Shown here: piece by piece, positions 9,813 to 17,869 of the stretch
How the letters are laid out: each line of letters starts with the position of its first letter
Position numbering within the stretch: the stretch's first letter is position 1
DNA from: Endozoicomonas montiporae CL-33
GTDB taxonomy: Bacteria > Pseudomonadota > Gammaproteobacteria > Pseudomonadales > Endozoicomonadaceae
Assembly: GCF_001583435.1 (NCBI RefSeq)
Contig: NZ_CP013251.1
Location: forward strand, 1,684,117-1,748,116
Reading direction: 5' to 3'
DNA length: 64,000 nt
Program-made: the position numbers and the translations under genes
Notes under the pieces: model-generated
The model's database searches: none
Seen by the model: only the letters and a program-made list of their open reading frames with translations
What the model was told of the DNA's origin: nothing

Positions 9813-10937
9813 ATGCATTTGATTCAAGCGATTAATGTTCGTCTAAGAAGAGTCAGGCTTGTTATGGTTGGTCTGGTTTTGTCTTTTTCTCTGATGCAAC
9901 TGGCTTTTGCCAGGCCGGTTAAGTTTGCAGACTATTATCGAATGGTGTTTAACGGACAGGACGTGGGCCATTTGAGCCGGTTCGTTAGCCCTGCTGGAGA
10001 AGCTGAAAATAGACATACCGAGATCTACCTTACATTGCAGTTGAACCAACCCCCCGATTTTAATCCTCAAGCCTCCCCTTTGCCTTCTTCGGCCACTCTT
10101 CTGGAACACATACAAAGAATGGTTGCGGAGAATAATGTGGAACACATACAAAGAATGGTTGCGGAGAATAATGCGCATTTACCTCGGATGCCCTGTGTCT
10201 TAACGCTGATAGAGCAATCATTGATTATTGAGCTTGGTCATCCTCCTGATCTGGACTGTCTTATCTGGCAGGTAAACCTCAATAACCCTGCCAACTTGCG
10301 GCGGTCGGCAATACTAGAAAATGGTAATGTTGTTGAGCGGCAGATTGTTGAGCATCAAGGTGCCTGTCAAGCTGGCCCAAGTGTCGAAGTGGATGAAGCG
10401 CTTCGGCAGGATGTGCCTCTGACGTTATTGGGTGGTCTCAAGGATATGGCTTTAAGAGTAGCGCCACAGGCACAGGCGACTATTGAGCATGTCTATATCT
10501 TTGGTGCAACAATGGAGTATGTGTTTGAGCGTCTCATGGCGTGGCAGCGGCAGGGCAGGTCCCGAACGTTAGAAAATCCCGGATTATTTTTGTTTATCAA
10601 TCCGTTCACTGCTTCTGTTAACCGGTCAAGTAATATCCCAAGTATTCAAGCATCTTCACAAATTCTGCGATACGATCCGCTGACCAATACCATTTTTCAG
10701 GAAGAGCATAAGGGCGATCCCCATCCGTCTCATGAACGCTGGGAGTATCAGCTGAATAAAGCCGGGGATCAGGTAATAAAGATCACGTTTGTCAGGGAAG
10801 AGCCTGACGGGGAAAATAATTACTCCTTCACCTTTTCTTCTGAGCCGGAGTCCAATGAAGCTGCAGGTCAGGCGGGCAGGGTCTCTAATTCATCAAACGA
10901 AGATCCTGACGAAGATGATGGTCATGTTAAACAATAG
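9813..10937 (+). CDS. Secreted protein of unknown function with a duplicated segment
   Basis: This 374-residue protein is not from a family I recognise. It begins with a basic n-region and a hydrophobic stretch (VRLVMVGLVLSFSLMQLAFA, about residues 14-33) ending ...AFA|RPV, a good signal peptide. Residues near 95-122 contain two exact copies of the 12-residue unit VEHIQRMVAENN produced by a 36-bp tandem duplication. The C-terminus is acidic and serine-rich (NEDPDEDDGH). It sits alone between proB and rpsT, where Pseudomonas has no conserved gene, so it is probably lineage-specific. The start has no strong Shine-Dalgarno; the signal peptide supports the choice. Confidence 0.65.
   Translation: MHLIQAINVRLRRVRLVMVGLVLSFSLMQLAFARPVKFADYYRMVFNGQDVGHLSRFVSPAGEAENRHTEIYLTLQLNQPPDFNPQASPLPSSATLLEHIQRMVAENNVEHIQRMVAENNAHLPRMPCVLTLIEQSLIIELGHPPDLDCLIWQVNLNNPANLRRSAILENGNVVERQIVEHQGACQAGPSVEVDEALRQDVPLTLLGGLKDMALRVAPQAQATIEHVYIFGATMEYVFERLMAWQRQGRSRTLENPGLFLFINPFTASVNRSSNIPSIQASSQILRYDPLTNTIFQEEHKGDPHPSHERWEYQLNKAGDQVIKITFVREEPDGENNYSFTFSSEPESNEAAGQAGRVSNSSNEDPDEDDGHVKQ
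10103..10173 (+). repeat. 36-bp in-frame tandem duplication
   Basis: The segments 10103-10137 and 10139-10173 are identical, with a 36-bp period. The period is a multiple of three, so the reading frame of the host gene is kept. The lack of any mismatch points to a recent duplication. Confidence 0.9.
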
Positions 10938-11081
10938 TTGTTAAGGGTACGTGAACTTGTGCTGAAATACGGTAGACGGCAATGAGTGCCCTGGCGGGTG
11001 GTGCTTATGGCGAGATTGATGCAGTAAGACGGAGTAAGAGGACCCCATCTTACCGGATTATTCTGAGCAGAATCTCAGAAA

Positions 11082-11348
11082 TTACGCAGTCAGGGCTTTA
11101 ACCTGGGCGTTCAGGCGGCTCTTGTGACGAGCGGCCTTGTTCTTGTGGATAATACCTTTGTCGGCCATACGGTCGATAACAGGTACAGCCGCAGCGTATT
11201 CAGCTTTAGCCAGTTCAACGTCTTTAGCTTCGATAGCACGTACTACTTTCTTGATGGAAGTACGAACCATGGAACGCAGGGAAGCGTTGTGGGTACGACG
11301 CTGTTCAGCCTGACGGGCGCGCTTTTTAGCAGATGGAGAGTTAGCCAT
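11082..11348 (-). CDS. rpsT: 30S ribosomal protein S20
   Basis: This 88-residue S20 begins [18 protein letters not shown]. The open frame extends further upstream, but the ATG at 11348 is chosen because S20 proteins begin MANS and AGGAGC lies 6 nt before it. S20 binds 16S rRNA in the small subunit. It is divergent from murJ, as in Pseudomonas. Confidence 0.97.
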   Translation of the reverse strand: MANSPSAKKRARQAEQRRTHNASLRSMVRTSIKKVVRAIEAKDVELAKAEYAAAVPVIDRMADKGIIHKNKAARHKSRLNAQVKALTA

Positions 11349-11646
11349 TCTGGTGCTCCTAAAATCGAATGTGTGTACTGTATTCAATTGCAGGGCGGCT
11401 TCGGGCACCCTGTGATTGGAGTATGGAGTTGCCGCAGTTACTGAAGAGTTGCTCCCGGGCAAGAGAACCATTCAGTGCCATACCCATACAGTCAAGTCGC
11501 GGAATCATGCCGTGTTCAGACTATATTGTCAATACGGCGTCCTGCCTGCGCTTGACTGTAGTGTCCCCATCCCGCCATCATCTGGTGTAAGGTGCTCGTT
11601 ATCGTTAATATCGACGCCTTTTCTGAAGCCGGAATTGAGCCCCTGA

Positions 11647-13236
11647 ATGTCTGAACAACCTTCTGATAACGATGAAAACACTGATAAAGGTGTCAAAAAG
11701 CCCCGTTCTCACAGTTTACTGAGATCCAGTCTGGTGGTCGGCGTTATGACCATGCTGTCCCGGGTGCTGGGACTGATCAGGGATGTGGTGGTCGCCGGAT
11801 ATTTTGGCTCATCCATGGCGGCTGATGCGTTCTTTGTGGCGTTCAAAATCCCCAATTTTCTGCGGCGACTGTTTGCCGAAGGCGCTTTTTCCCAGGCATT
11901 TGTGCCGGTGTTGTCGGAATATCGCACCAAAAAGCCGTTTGATGAGGTGCAGGTTCTGGTCAGTCGGGTCAGCGGGACACTGGCTGGCACATTGCTTATG
12001 GTGACGGTGCTGTGCATGCTGGGCTCGCCTCTGTTGATCAGGTTGTTTGCCCCCGGCTTTATGGATGAGCCGGAAAAACTGGCATTGGCTGGCAGCATGT
12101 TACGAATCACCTTTCCTTATTTGTTGCTGATCTCCCTAACGGCACTGGCCGGTGGTATTCTCAACAGCTTCAGCCGGTTTGTGGTGCCTGCTTTTACGCC
12201 GGTATTGCTGAATCTCAGCCTGATTGGCTCTACTTTATTATTAACGCCTTACTTTGCCGAGCCGGTGATGGCGCTGGCCTGGGGTGTGGTGATTGCCGGT
12301 GTATCCCAGCTGTTGCTGCAGCTGCCTTTCCTGATGCAGATCCGGCTGTTGCCGATGCCCCGCTGGGATCGCCAGCACGAAGGCGTTCGACGCATCATGA
12401 AACTGATGATTCCTGCCCTGTTTGGTGTTTCGGTCAGTCAGATTAACTTGTTGTTGGACACGGTTCTGGCGTCTTTTCTGGAAACAGGCAGTGTGTCCTG
12501 GCTGTATTATTCCGACCGATTGTCGGAACTGCCACTGGGTGTTTTTGGTATTGCCATTGCCACGGTGATTCTGCCCAGTCTGTCCCGTAAACACGCTGAT
12601 GATTCCAAAGACCAGTTTTCCAAAACGCTGGACTGGGCGCTTCGTCTGGTGCTGCTGATTGGTATTCCTGCGGGATTGGCTCTGTTTATTCTGGCAGAGC
12701 CGCTCATTGCCACCCTGTTCCACTACGGCGAAATGCAGGATCGGGATGTCATTATGGCGGGTATGAGTCTACAGGCCTATTCGCTGGGGCTGGTGGCCTT
12801 TATGTTGATTAAGGTATTGGCACCGGGGTATTTCGCCCGTCAAGACACAAAAACACCGGTGCAGATTGCCATCAAGGCTATGGTCGCCAATATGGTGTTT
12901 AACCTGATGCTGGTGTTCTGGTTGCAGCATGTAGGGCTGGCATTGGCAACGGCGATGTCGGCCTTTTTGAATGCCGGTTTGTTATTCCTTGGTTTGAAGA
13001 AAACCGGCGTATTTAAGCCGCAGGCAGGCTGGAGGCTTTATGCACTGCGCCTGTTGTTTGCCAATGCAGTGATGGCGGCTGTGCTGATGTTGATGGAAGG
13101 TGATGTACAGTTATGGCTCGACTGGTCACTGTGGCAGCGAGTCAGTCAGATGTCGTTAACCGTAATAGCAGGACTGGCTGCCTATGGGCTAAGTTTGCTG
13201 GTGGCCGGTATTCGACCTGCGCAGTTCAGGCATTGA
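11647..13236 (+). CDS. murJ: Lipid II flippase MurJ (MviN)
   Basis: This 529-residue polytopic protein (about 14 hydrophobic segments) moves lipid II across the inner membrane for peptidoglycan synthesis. It contains the MurJ hallmarks MLSRVLGLIRDVVVAGYFG (about residues 37-55), ADAFFVAFKIPNFLRRLFAEGAFSQAFVP and the DRLSELPLGVFGIAIATVILPSLS stretch. The N-terminal 25 residues are hydrophilic. In most gammaproteobacteria ribF follows directly. Here almost 10 kb of accessory DNA intervenes, so co-transcription with ribF is lost. Confidence 0.96.
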   Translation: MSEQPSDNDENTDKGVKKPRSHSLLRSSLVVGVMTMLSRVLGLIRDVVVAGYFGSSMAADAFFVAFKIPNFLRRLFAEGAFSQAFVPVLSEYRTKKPFDEVQVLVSRVSGTLAGTLLMVTVLCMLGSPLLIRLFAPGFMDEPEKLALAGSMLRITFPYLLLISLTALAGGILNSFSRFVVPAFTPVLLNLSLIGSTLLLTPYFAEPVMALAWGVVIAGVSQLLLQLPFLMQIRLLPMPRWDRQHEGVRRIMKLMIPALFGVSVSQINLLLDTVLASFLETGSVSWLYYSDRLSELPLGVFGIAIATVILPSLSRKHADDSKDQFSKTLDWALRLVLLIGIPAGLALFILAEPLIATLFHYGEMQDRDVIMAGMSLQAYSLGLVAFMLIKVLAPGYFARQDTKTPVQIAIKAMVANMVFNLMLVFWLQHVGLALATAMSAFLNAGLLFLGLKKTGVFKPQAGWRLYALRLLFANAVMAAVLMLMEGDVQLWLDWSLWQRVSQMSLTVIAGLAAYGLSLLVAGIRPAQFRH

Positions 13237-13244
13237 TTGTTCTT

Positions 13245-13264
13245 CTGGCAAAGGGATTTGCCAG
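13245..13264 (+). terminator. Hairpin after murJ, possible terminator
   Basis: The perfect stem CTGGCAAA / TTTGCCAG has a GGGA loop and starts 8 bp after the murJ stop. No T-run follows, so termination efficiency is uncertain. Confidence 0.35.
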
Positions 13265-13384
13265 CATCGTAGGCCCGAGCGTATTACTCGTCCTGCTCTT
13301 TGTCAGCAATTCCCGACGAATTAATGCGAAGCCTTGGGTCTAATTCCCCGCAGCTTGCTGCGAACTACTCAAGAGCTAACTTGA

Positions 13385-13408
13385 TACCCCGGAGCTTGCT
13401 CCGGGGTA
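13385..13408 (+). repeat. Hairpin directly upstream of the group II intron
   Basis: TACCCCGGAG-CTTG-CTCCGGGGTA forms a perfect 10-bp stem ending 6 bp before the intron 5' end. A related but weaker hairpin (CGCAG-CTTG-CTGCG) lies at about 13347-13360, so two copies of a small hairpin repeat stand in tandem. Class C group II introns are known to insert just after terminator-like hairpins, which fits. Confidence 0.7.
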
Positions 13409-13414
13409 GTTCAT

Positions 13415-14105
13415 GTGTGCCGAGCATGTTGCACAGCTTGGGGGTGAAAGTCCCCTGCCCAGCCAGATGAGGGCGAAGGGCTAGCGAAGCACAAGGTTTG
13501 TATCGCGAGGTGCAGACTGAAGGCAGTGTGGAGCAAAACTGCGAGCTGACGAATAGAAATCGGATATGAGGCTGTCTGCGTGAGGACGAGTCAGCATGTG
13601 ATGACGAAGTCCCATACTCATCCGGACACTCGGACAGTAAATCCGGCAGTTGTGCAGGGAAGGCGGTGTAACTTACCTCGGGAGGTCTGTCTGGTGTCTG
13701 ATATTTCAGACTGAGGTCATCGTAAGATGTCCTGATCGCCATACAGAAGTCAGCAGACGGCATAGTAGCTGGCGAAGTCAGTGAAGGCCTGAACGGTTAG
13801 AGCGGTGATTAGTTTCTGTTTCTCGATATATCGGACGCAGACAAAGGCCAGCAAACACTGGTGCTCATGCCAAGCGGTGACGGCGGAACCGAAAGCTGCA
13901 AGGTCATAAGAGCTGAGACTATATCGGCATTACAGGATTACAAAAGCCCGGCGGGTGGTGTGAGTCATATGTCTTGTATCACTGACCCTTCCATTGTCAT
14001 GTTTGTGCTGATGGTAGACGCTTAACTAACCGAAACGCCCAGTACGGACCCGTACGCTGGGTGTTGTGGGAGGAGTGGAGCCGCGAGGCTCCACCCTATC
14101 CCGAT
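13415..14105 (+). mobile_element. ORF-less group II intron, full-length copy
   Basis: This is an intron RNA of about 691 nt. The 5' end GTGTG fits the GUGYG consensus. Domain V can be folded at about 14033-14066: ACGCCCAG pairs with CTGGGTGT, then a 2-nt bulge on the 3' side, then TACG/CGTA. Domain VI follows (14067-14102), with a GCGA tetraloop and an unpaired A at 14098, 7 nt before the 3' end CCCGAT, where a branch-point adenosine belongs. The 3' boundary is set by divergence from the second copy at 33464-34039, with which 576 nt appear identical. No reverse transcriptase/maturase frame is present, so mobility or splicing would need a protein from elsewhere. The minus-strand frame inside it is not a real gene. 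Confidence 0.82.
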
Positions 14106-14206
14106 TTCAGCCCAACAGTACCAAGGTCTGAGAAGGACCCATAAAAAAGCAAATTCCTGAACTTTGAGCTAAATTTCATGCAGTACTCATTCACTGTCGT
14201 ATTTCT

Positions 14207-15547
14207 ATGCCTGCTAAGCAAGACAAAATTTTGGTCGATCGGTTAATCAATACTGTTCGCCAGCAAGCATCCCTAATACCTGATCATCGTCCCAATAATT
14301 GCAAGGAAAAAATTCTTCTCTCTGATGCAATAATGTCCGGTCTGGCTGTGATGCACATGAAATGCCCTTCACTTCTGAGCTTTGAGCATGAATGTAAAAA
14401 TCCAAGGGTTGTTCACAACCTGCGCCAGATGTACGGCGTTCAGCGTATTCCCAGTGACACCCATCTGCGGGAGATACTTGACCCTATTGAAACTGATCAT
14501 TTCAGGCCATTTTTCAAGTCACTCTTCTCTTACGTCCAGAGTTCGAAGTGGCTAAAAAAGTTTCAGTATTTTGAAGAAGGCTATCTGGCTCCAGTGGATG
14601 GTACAGGGCATTTCGCTTCAGGCAAGATTAGCTGCCCTGAATGTTGTATCAAAAAAGCCGATACTGATACCCCCCAGTATTACCACCAACTGTTGGCTAT
14701 ATGTCTGGTCAAGCCCGGACAAAAAGAGGTCTTGCCTCTGATGCCAGAGCCTATTACCAAGCAGGTCAATGCTTCTAAAAACGATTGCGAAAAAACCGCA
14801 CTAAAGCGGTTGCTGGAAAACGTCTACAGAGAACATCCCAAACTAAAACTGGTACTGACATTTGATGACCTGTATTCAGATGGGCCGACGATAAAAATGG
14901 TCAAGTCTTATGGGTACAGCTTCATTATGGTGGCCAAGGACAGCGACCATGCGTCATTGGTTGAGGCGGTTGATACTCTGGATGCCAGGGGTGAGGTTAA
15001 CCGTTATGAATACGTTGATGAGGACGGCTACCGGCACTGGTTCAGATACGTCAACAACGTTCCCATCAACAAGAGTCACAAGGATGTTCTGGTCAACTAT
15101 CTGGAATATGTTGAGATTAGCCCCAAGGGCGAGAAATACACCAATGTCTGGGTAACAGATATCCAACTGACTGACGACAGCGTCACCAGAGTGATGCGCG
15201 GAGGCCGTGCGAAATGGAAGATTGAAAATGAAACCTTCAACACGCTCAAGACACAGGGTTACCACCTCGAACACAACTACGGACACGGCAAGGAGCATTT
15301 GGCTACAAACTTTGCCTGCCTGACGTTTACCGCCTTCCTTATTGATCAGATAGAACAGTTAGGGTGTTGCTTGTTTCAGAAAGCCTGGACGGCAAGCCAC
15401 TCTAAAAAAGCGCTTTGGGAGCATATGAGAAGCCTGTTTCAGTGGTTTTTCATTGACTCTTGGCGAGACTTTTTTATGGCAATAATCTCAAGAACCTCTG
15501 AAGGAGTTGGTCATAATATCCGTTCTGTTATTCCAGATACTTCATAG
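14207..15547 (+). CDS. DDE transposase (IS4-like superfamily)
   Basis: This 446-residue protein has the organisation of an RNase H-fold transposase. The first acidic motif is in LAPVDGTGHF (about residue 130). A second aspartate region is in LVLTFDDLYSDG (about 220-232). The C-terminal glutamate is in KWKIENETFNTLKTQGYHLEHNYGHGKEH (about 340-368), the Y-(2)-R-type E-rich signature in this group. I cannot assign the exact IS family or find clear terminal inverted repeats. The frame is intact. It lies 100 bp after the intron, as part of the material inserted between murJ and ribF. Confidence 0.75.
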   Translation: MPAKQDKILVDRLINTVRQQASLIPDHRPNNCKEKILLSDAIMSGLAVMHMKCPSLLSFEHECKNPRVVHNLRQMYGVQRIPSDTHLREILDPIETDHFRPFFKSLFSYVQSSKWLKKFQYFEEGYLAPVDGTGHFASGKISCPECCIKKADTDTPQYYHQLLAICLVKPGQKEVLPLMPEPITKQVNASKNDCEKTALKRLLENVYREHPKLKLVLTFDDLYSDGPTIKMVKSYGYSFIMVAKDSDHASLVEAVDTLDARGEVNRYEYVDEDGYRHWFRYVNNVPINKSHKDVLVNYLEYVEISPKGEKYTNVWVTDIQLTDDSVTRVMRGGRAKWKIENETFNTLKTQGYHLEHNYGHGKEHLATNFACLTFTAFLIDQIEQLGCCLFQKAWTASHSKKALWEHMRSLFQWFFIDSWRDFFMAIISRTSEGVGHNIRSVIPDTS

Positions 15548-15762
15548 CTGCCGGGGTGAGCCTGTGTCTGAGCGAAAAATTCATCCAGAATGTCAGCTTT
15601 GGGCTGAAGGTTGTTTGCTGCAAATCCGAAAAATGGTTCACCCTGCAGCAGGGTATACGTCTTAAGGCGTATATTTGTCGGGAATTGCTGGCTCTTTGTT
15701 ATTACACGGCACTCGTCTATAAGTAATACCAATCTCAATAGAATAGCTAATTATTTGCCTCG

Positions 15763-16148
15763 TCAGTAAAATCTGTGGGTCACTTCTGGTTCGGGTAGCT
15801 TGCCAAGCGCATGATATAAAGCGATTTCTGCACATTTATAAGTTCTGAAGCCGTATGGCTTTCTCGTAGTGAGTTTTATCTTGGTATTCAGACCCTCTAC
15901 AATGCCGCTGGAGAATGCTTTTTTTGCCCTGAACCAGTTCAGGATAAGAGGCCTGTGTCGTCGAACGGTTTTAGCTACTTTCTTCATTGGCTCTATCTTT
16001 GATCGCATAACCCTTGTACACCAACGATCCAGATATTTTCCTGCCCAGTGTGGTGAGATGTAGTCCCGGAATGCCTGAAACTCTTCTTTGAGCAGGTAGG
16101 CTCTGACGCTTTTCAGGTTGTACTGAAGCACGGTGTTTAATAGTTGTA
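15763..16148 (-). pseudogene. ISL3-family transposase, C-terminal remnant
   Basis: The minus-strand frame ends with FSSGIVEGLNTKIKLTTRKPYGFRTYKCAEIALYHALGKLPEPE. This is the characteristic C-terminus of ISL3-family transposases, including the last catalytic glutamate in GIVEGLN. Only about 125 of some 400 residues remain. An in-frame stop lies just upstream of LLNTVLQYNLKSVRAYLLKE, and no start for a complete protein exists. Between this remnant and the preceding transposase (15548-15762) there is only further IS-like debris. Confidence 0.8.
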
Positions 16149-16430
16149 ATTAGCTTAGGATTTGTCTGAAAATAAGTTCCGTATTTCACTATCGCTTACC
16201 TCAAGCCATTACTGGCTGATGATTGCAGCAAATCGGGAAGTTATTTTTAGACGATTCCTTAGATAATTAATGGCTTTTAAATAAGAGTGTAAGATGTTGT
16301 TACAATGCAGGAAAGATTGCTTTAAATAGTTGCTTCAGGTCAAAGGAATGATGGCACTGGATTGTTGAGTTAGTACTACGGTGATAGTTTGCGGCTTTCT
16401 GTTATTTAATTGAAAATAATTGAGAGCACG

Positions 16431-17783
16431 ATGCTTCCTTTATTAAAACGCACTCTTCCTGCTGCTGCGGCCAGTTTGATGCTGGCGACCAGCCCGGCTG
16501 TATTAGCTGAACAAACTCAGGACACTGAATCATTAAACTTTATCTGGATTGTTGCTGACGATCTTGGCTATGGTGATACGGGTTTTAATGGCTCTACTGA
16601 AATCCCGACACCGAATATGGATCGAATTGCCGATGCCGGTGTGGCGATGACCACTGCTTATGTGTCTGCGCCAGTGAGTGGACCTTCACGGGCAGGTTTT
16701 CATACCGGTCGTTACCAGCATCGCTGGGGATATGAAGGTAATGTTGGCCCTCAGGATCCGGATCTGCGCGGAACACCGACCGATATTCTGATGATTCAGG
16801 AATACCTGAAAACCCGGGGTTATCACACTGGTCTGGTGGGTAAGTTCCACGACGGTAAAGGCGAGCATTTCCAGCCATATAACCGTGGTTTTGATGAATA
16901 CTTCGGCTTTAATAACGGTGCTTCTGCTTACTGGATGCAAACCAACAGGAACAATCTGATTTATCGTAATGATCAGCCTGTTGATGGCGAGCCTGAATAC
17001 CTGACCGATGCCTTTGGTCGGGAAGCCGTTGATTTCATTAAGCGCAACCATGATAAACCTTTCTTCCTGGAAGTGTCGTTTAATGCCCCGCACGCACCGA
17101 TGACAGCTCCTGATGATTATATGGAGAAGTTCGATCATCTGGGCAACCGTCAGACGCTGGCAGCCATGATTTCCAATATGGACGACAACATCGGTCGAAT
17201 TCTGGATAAGCTGGAGAAAAAAGGCATTGCTGACAAAACCATGATCGTGCTGTTCTCTGATAATGGCGGCAAGTGGGAACATGGTGGTACCAACGGGCCT
17301 CTGCGCGGTGAAAAAGGTGGTACTTTTGAAGGTGCTATCCGGGTGCCGTTTACAGCCAGTCTGTCGGGTGTCATTCCTGCCGGAACCCGTTCCGATACGA
17401 TGATCAGTGCGCTGGATCTGTTCCCGACCACTGTCAAGCTGGCAGGCGGCGAGATTGATCCGGAATGGAATCTTGACGGCAAGGATATTCTGCCGGTACT
17501 GAGCGGTGAAACGACTGAAAGCCCGCACGATCGACTGTTCTGGCGTTATAGCGACAGCTGGGCACTGCGTGAAGGCGAGTGGAAGCTGGTTCAGCACCGC
17601 CGTGAAGAGGCTGGTTTGTATAATCTGGCGGAAGACATTGGCGAGGAGAATAACCTGATCAATGAGTTTCCGGAAAAAACACGACAGATGCGTCAGACCT
17701 GGCAGGAAATCAGTGAAGAAGTAGGCGCTGCTGCCTGGGGACGTTTCCGTGGCAGAACGGATCGTCAGATGAGAGAGGGTTAA
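16431..17783 (+). CDS. Secreted sulfatase with serine-type active-site motif
   Basis: This 450-residue protein of the alkaline phosphatase/arylsulfatase superfamily has a signal peptide (LPAAAASLMLATSPAVLA|EQ). The metal site starts at IVADDLGYGD. The formylglycine motif reads SGPSR, with S83 as the residue to be converted, then AGFHTGRY. Cysteine is usual; the serine form S-x-P-x-R is known from periplasmic sulfatases matured by anSME radical-SAM enzymes, none of which is in this window. Other conserved blocks are GLVGKFHDG, APHAPMTAP and FSDNGG. It would desulfate a sulfated glycan or ester; the substrate is unknown. I prefer the ATG at 16431 over the in-frame TTG at 16410 because the signal peptide then begins normally. 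It is probably laterally acquired, given the neighbouring IS remnants. Confidence 0.88.
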   Translation: MLPLLKRTLPAAAASLMLATSPAVLAEQTQDTESLNFIWIVADDLGYGDTGFNGSTEIPTPNMDRIADAGVAMTTAYVSAPVSGPSRAGFHTGRYQHRWGYEGNVGPQDPDLRGTPTDILMIQEYLKTRGYHTGLVGKFHDGKGEHFQPYNRGFDEYFGFNNGASAYWMQTNRNNLIYRNDQPVDGEPEYLTDAFGREAVDFIKRNHDKPFFLEVSFNAPHAPMTAPDDYMEKFDHLGNRQTLAAMISNMDDNIGRILDKLEKKGIADKTMIVLFSDNGGKWEHGGTNGPLRGEKGGTFEGAIRVPFTASLSGVIPAGTRSDTMISALDLFPTTVKLAGGEIDPEWNLDGKDILPVLSGETTESPHDRLFWRYSDSWALREGEWKLVQHRREEAGLYNLAEDIGEENNLINEFPEKTRQMRQTWQEISEEVGAAAWGRFRGRTDRQMREG

Positions 17784-17869
17784 TGGTTATCGTCTGCGAG
17801 CGGTTGCTTCTGCAACGACTCGCAGACGAATTAAAAGTCAGGTGACTTTTGACAGGTTAACTTTGGTGC

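Noticed and set aside
11062..11081. Short inverted repeat TTCTGAG/CTCAGAA after rpsT considered as a terminator
   Set aside because: Short A/T-rich stem directly at the stop with no T-run on the minus strand; not convincing.
13365..13763. Minus-strand 132-aa frame across the group II intron (and its twin at 33404-33697)
   Set aside because: It recurs only because the intron sequence recurs, has no start signal, and runs against a structured RNA.
15511..15738. 75-aa minus-strand frame between two transposase genes
   Set aside because: It could be a scrap of transposase but overlaps the end of the plus-strand transposase and has only a TTG start; not enough to call.
16686..17597. 303-aa minus-strand frame opposite the sulfatase
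   Set aside because: Antisense shadow; the sulfatase has all family motifs on the plus strand.
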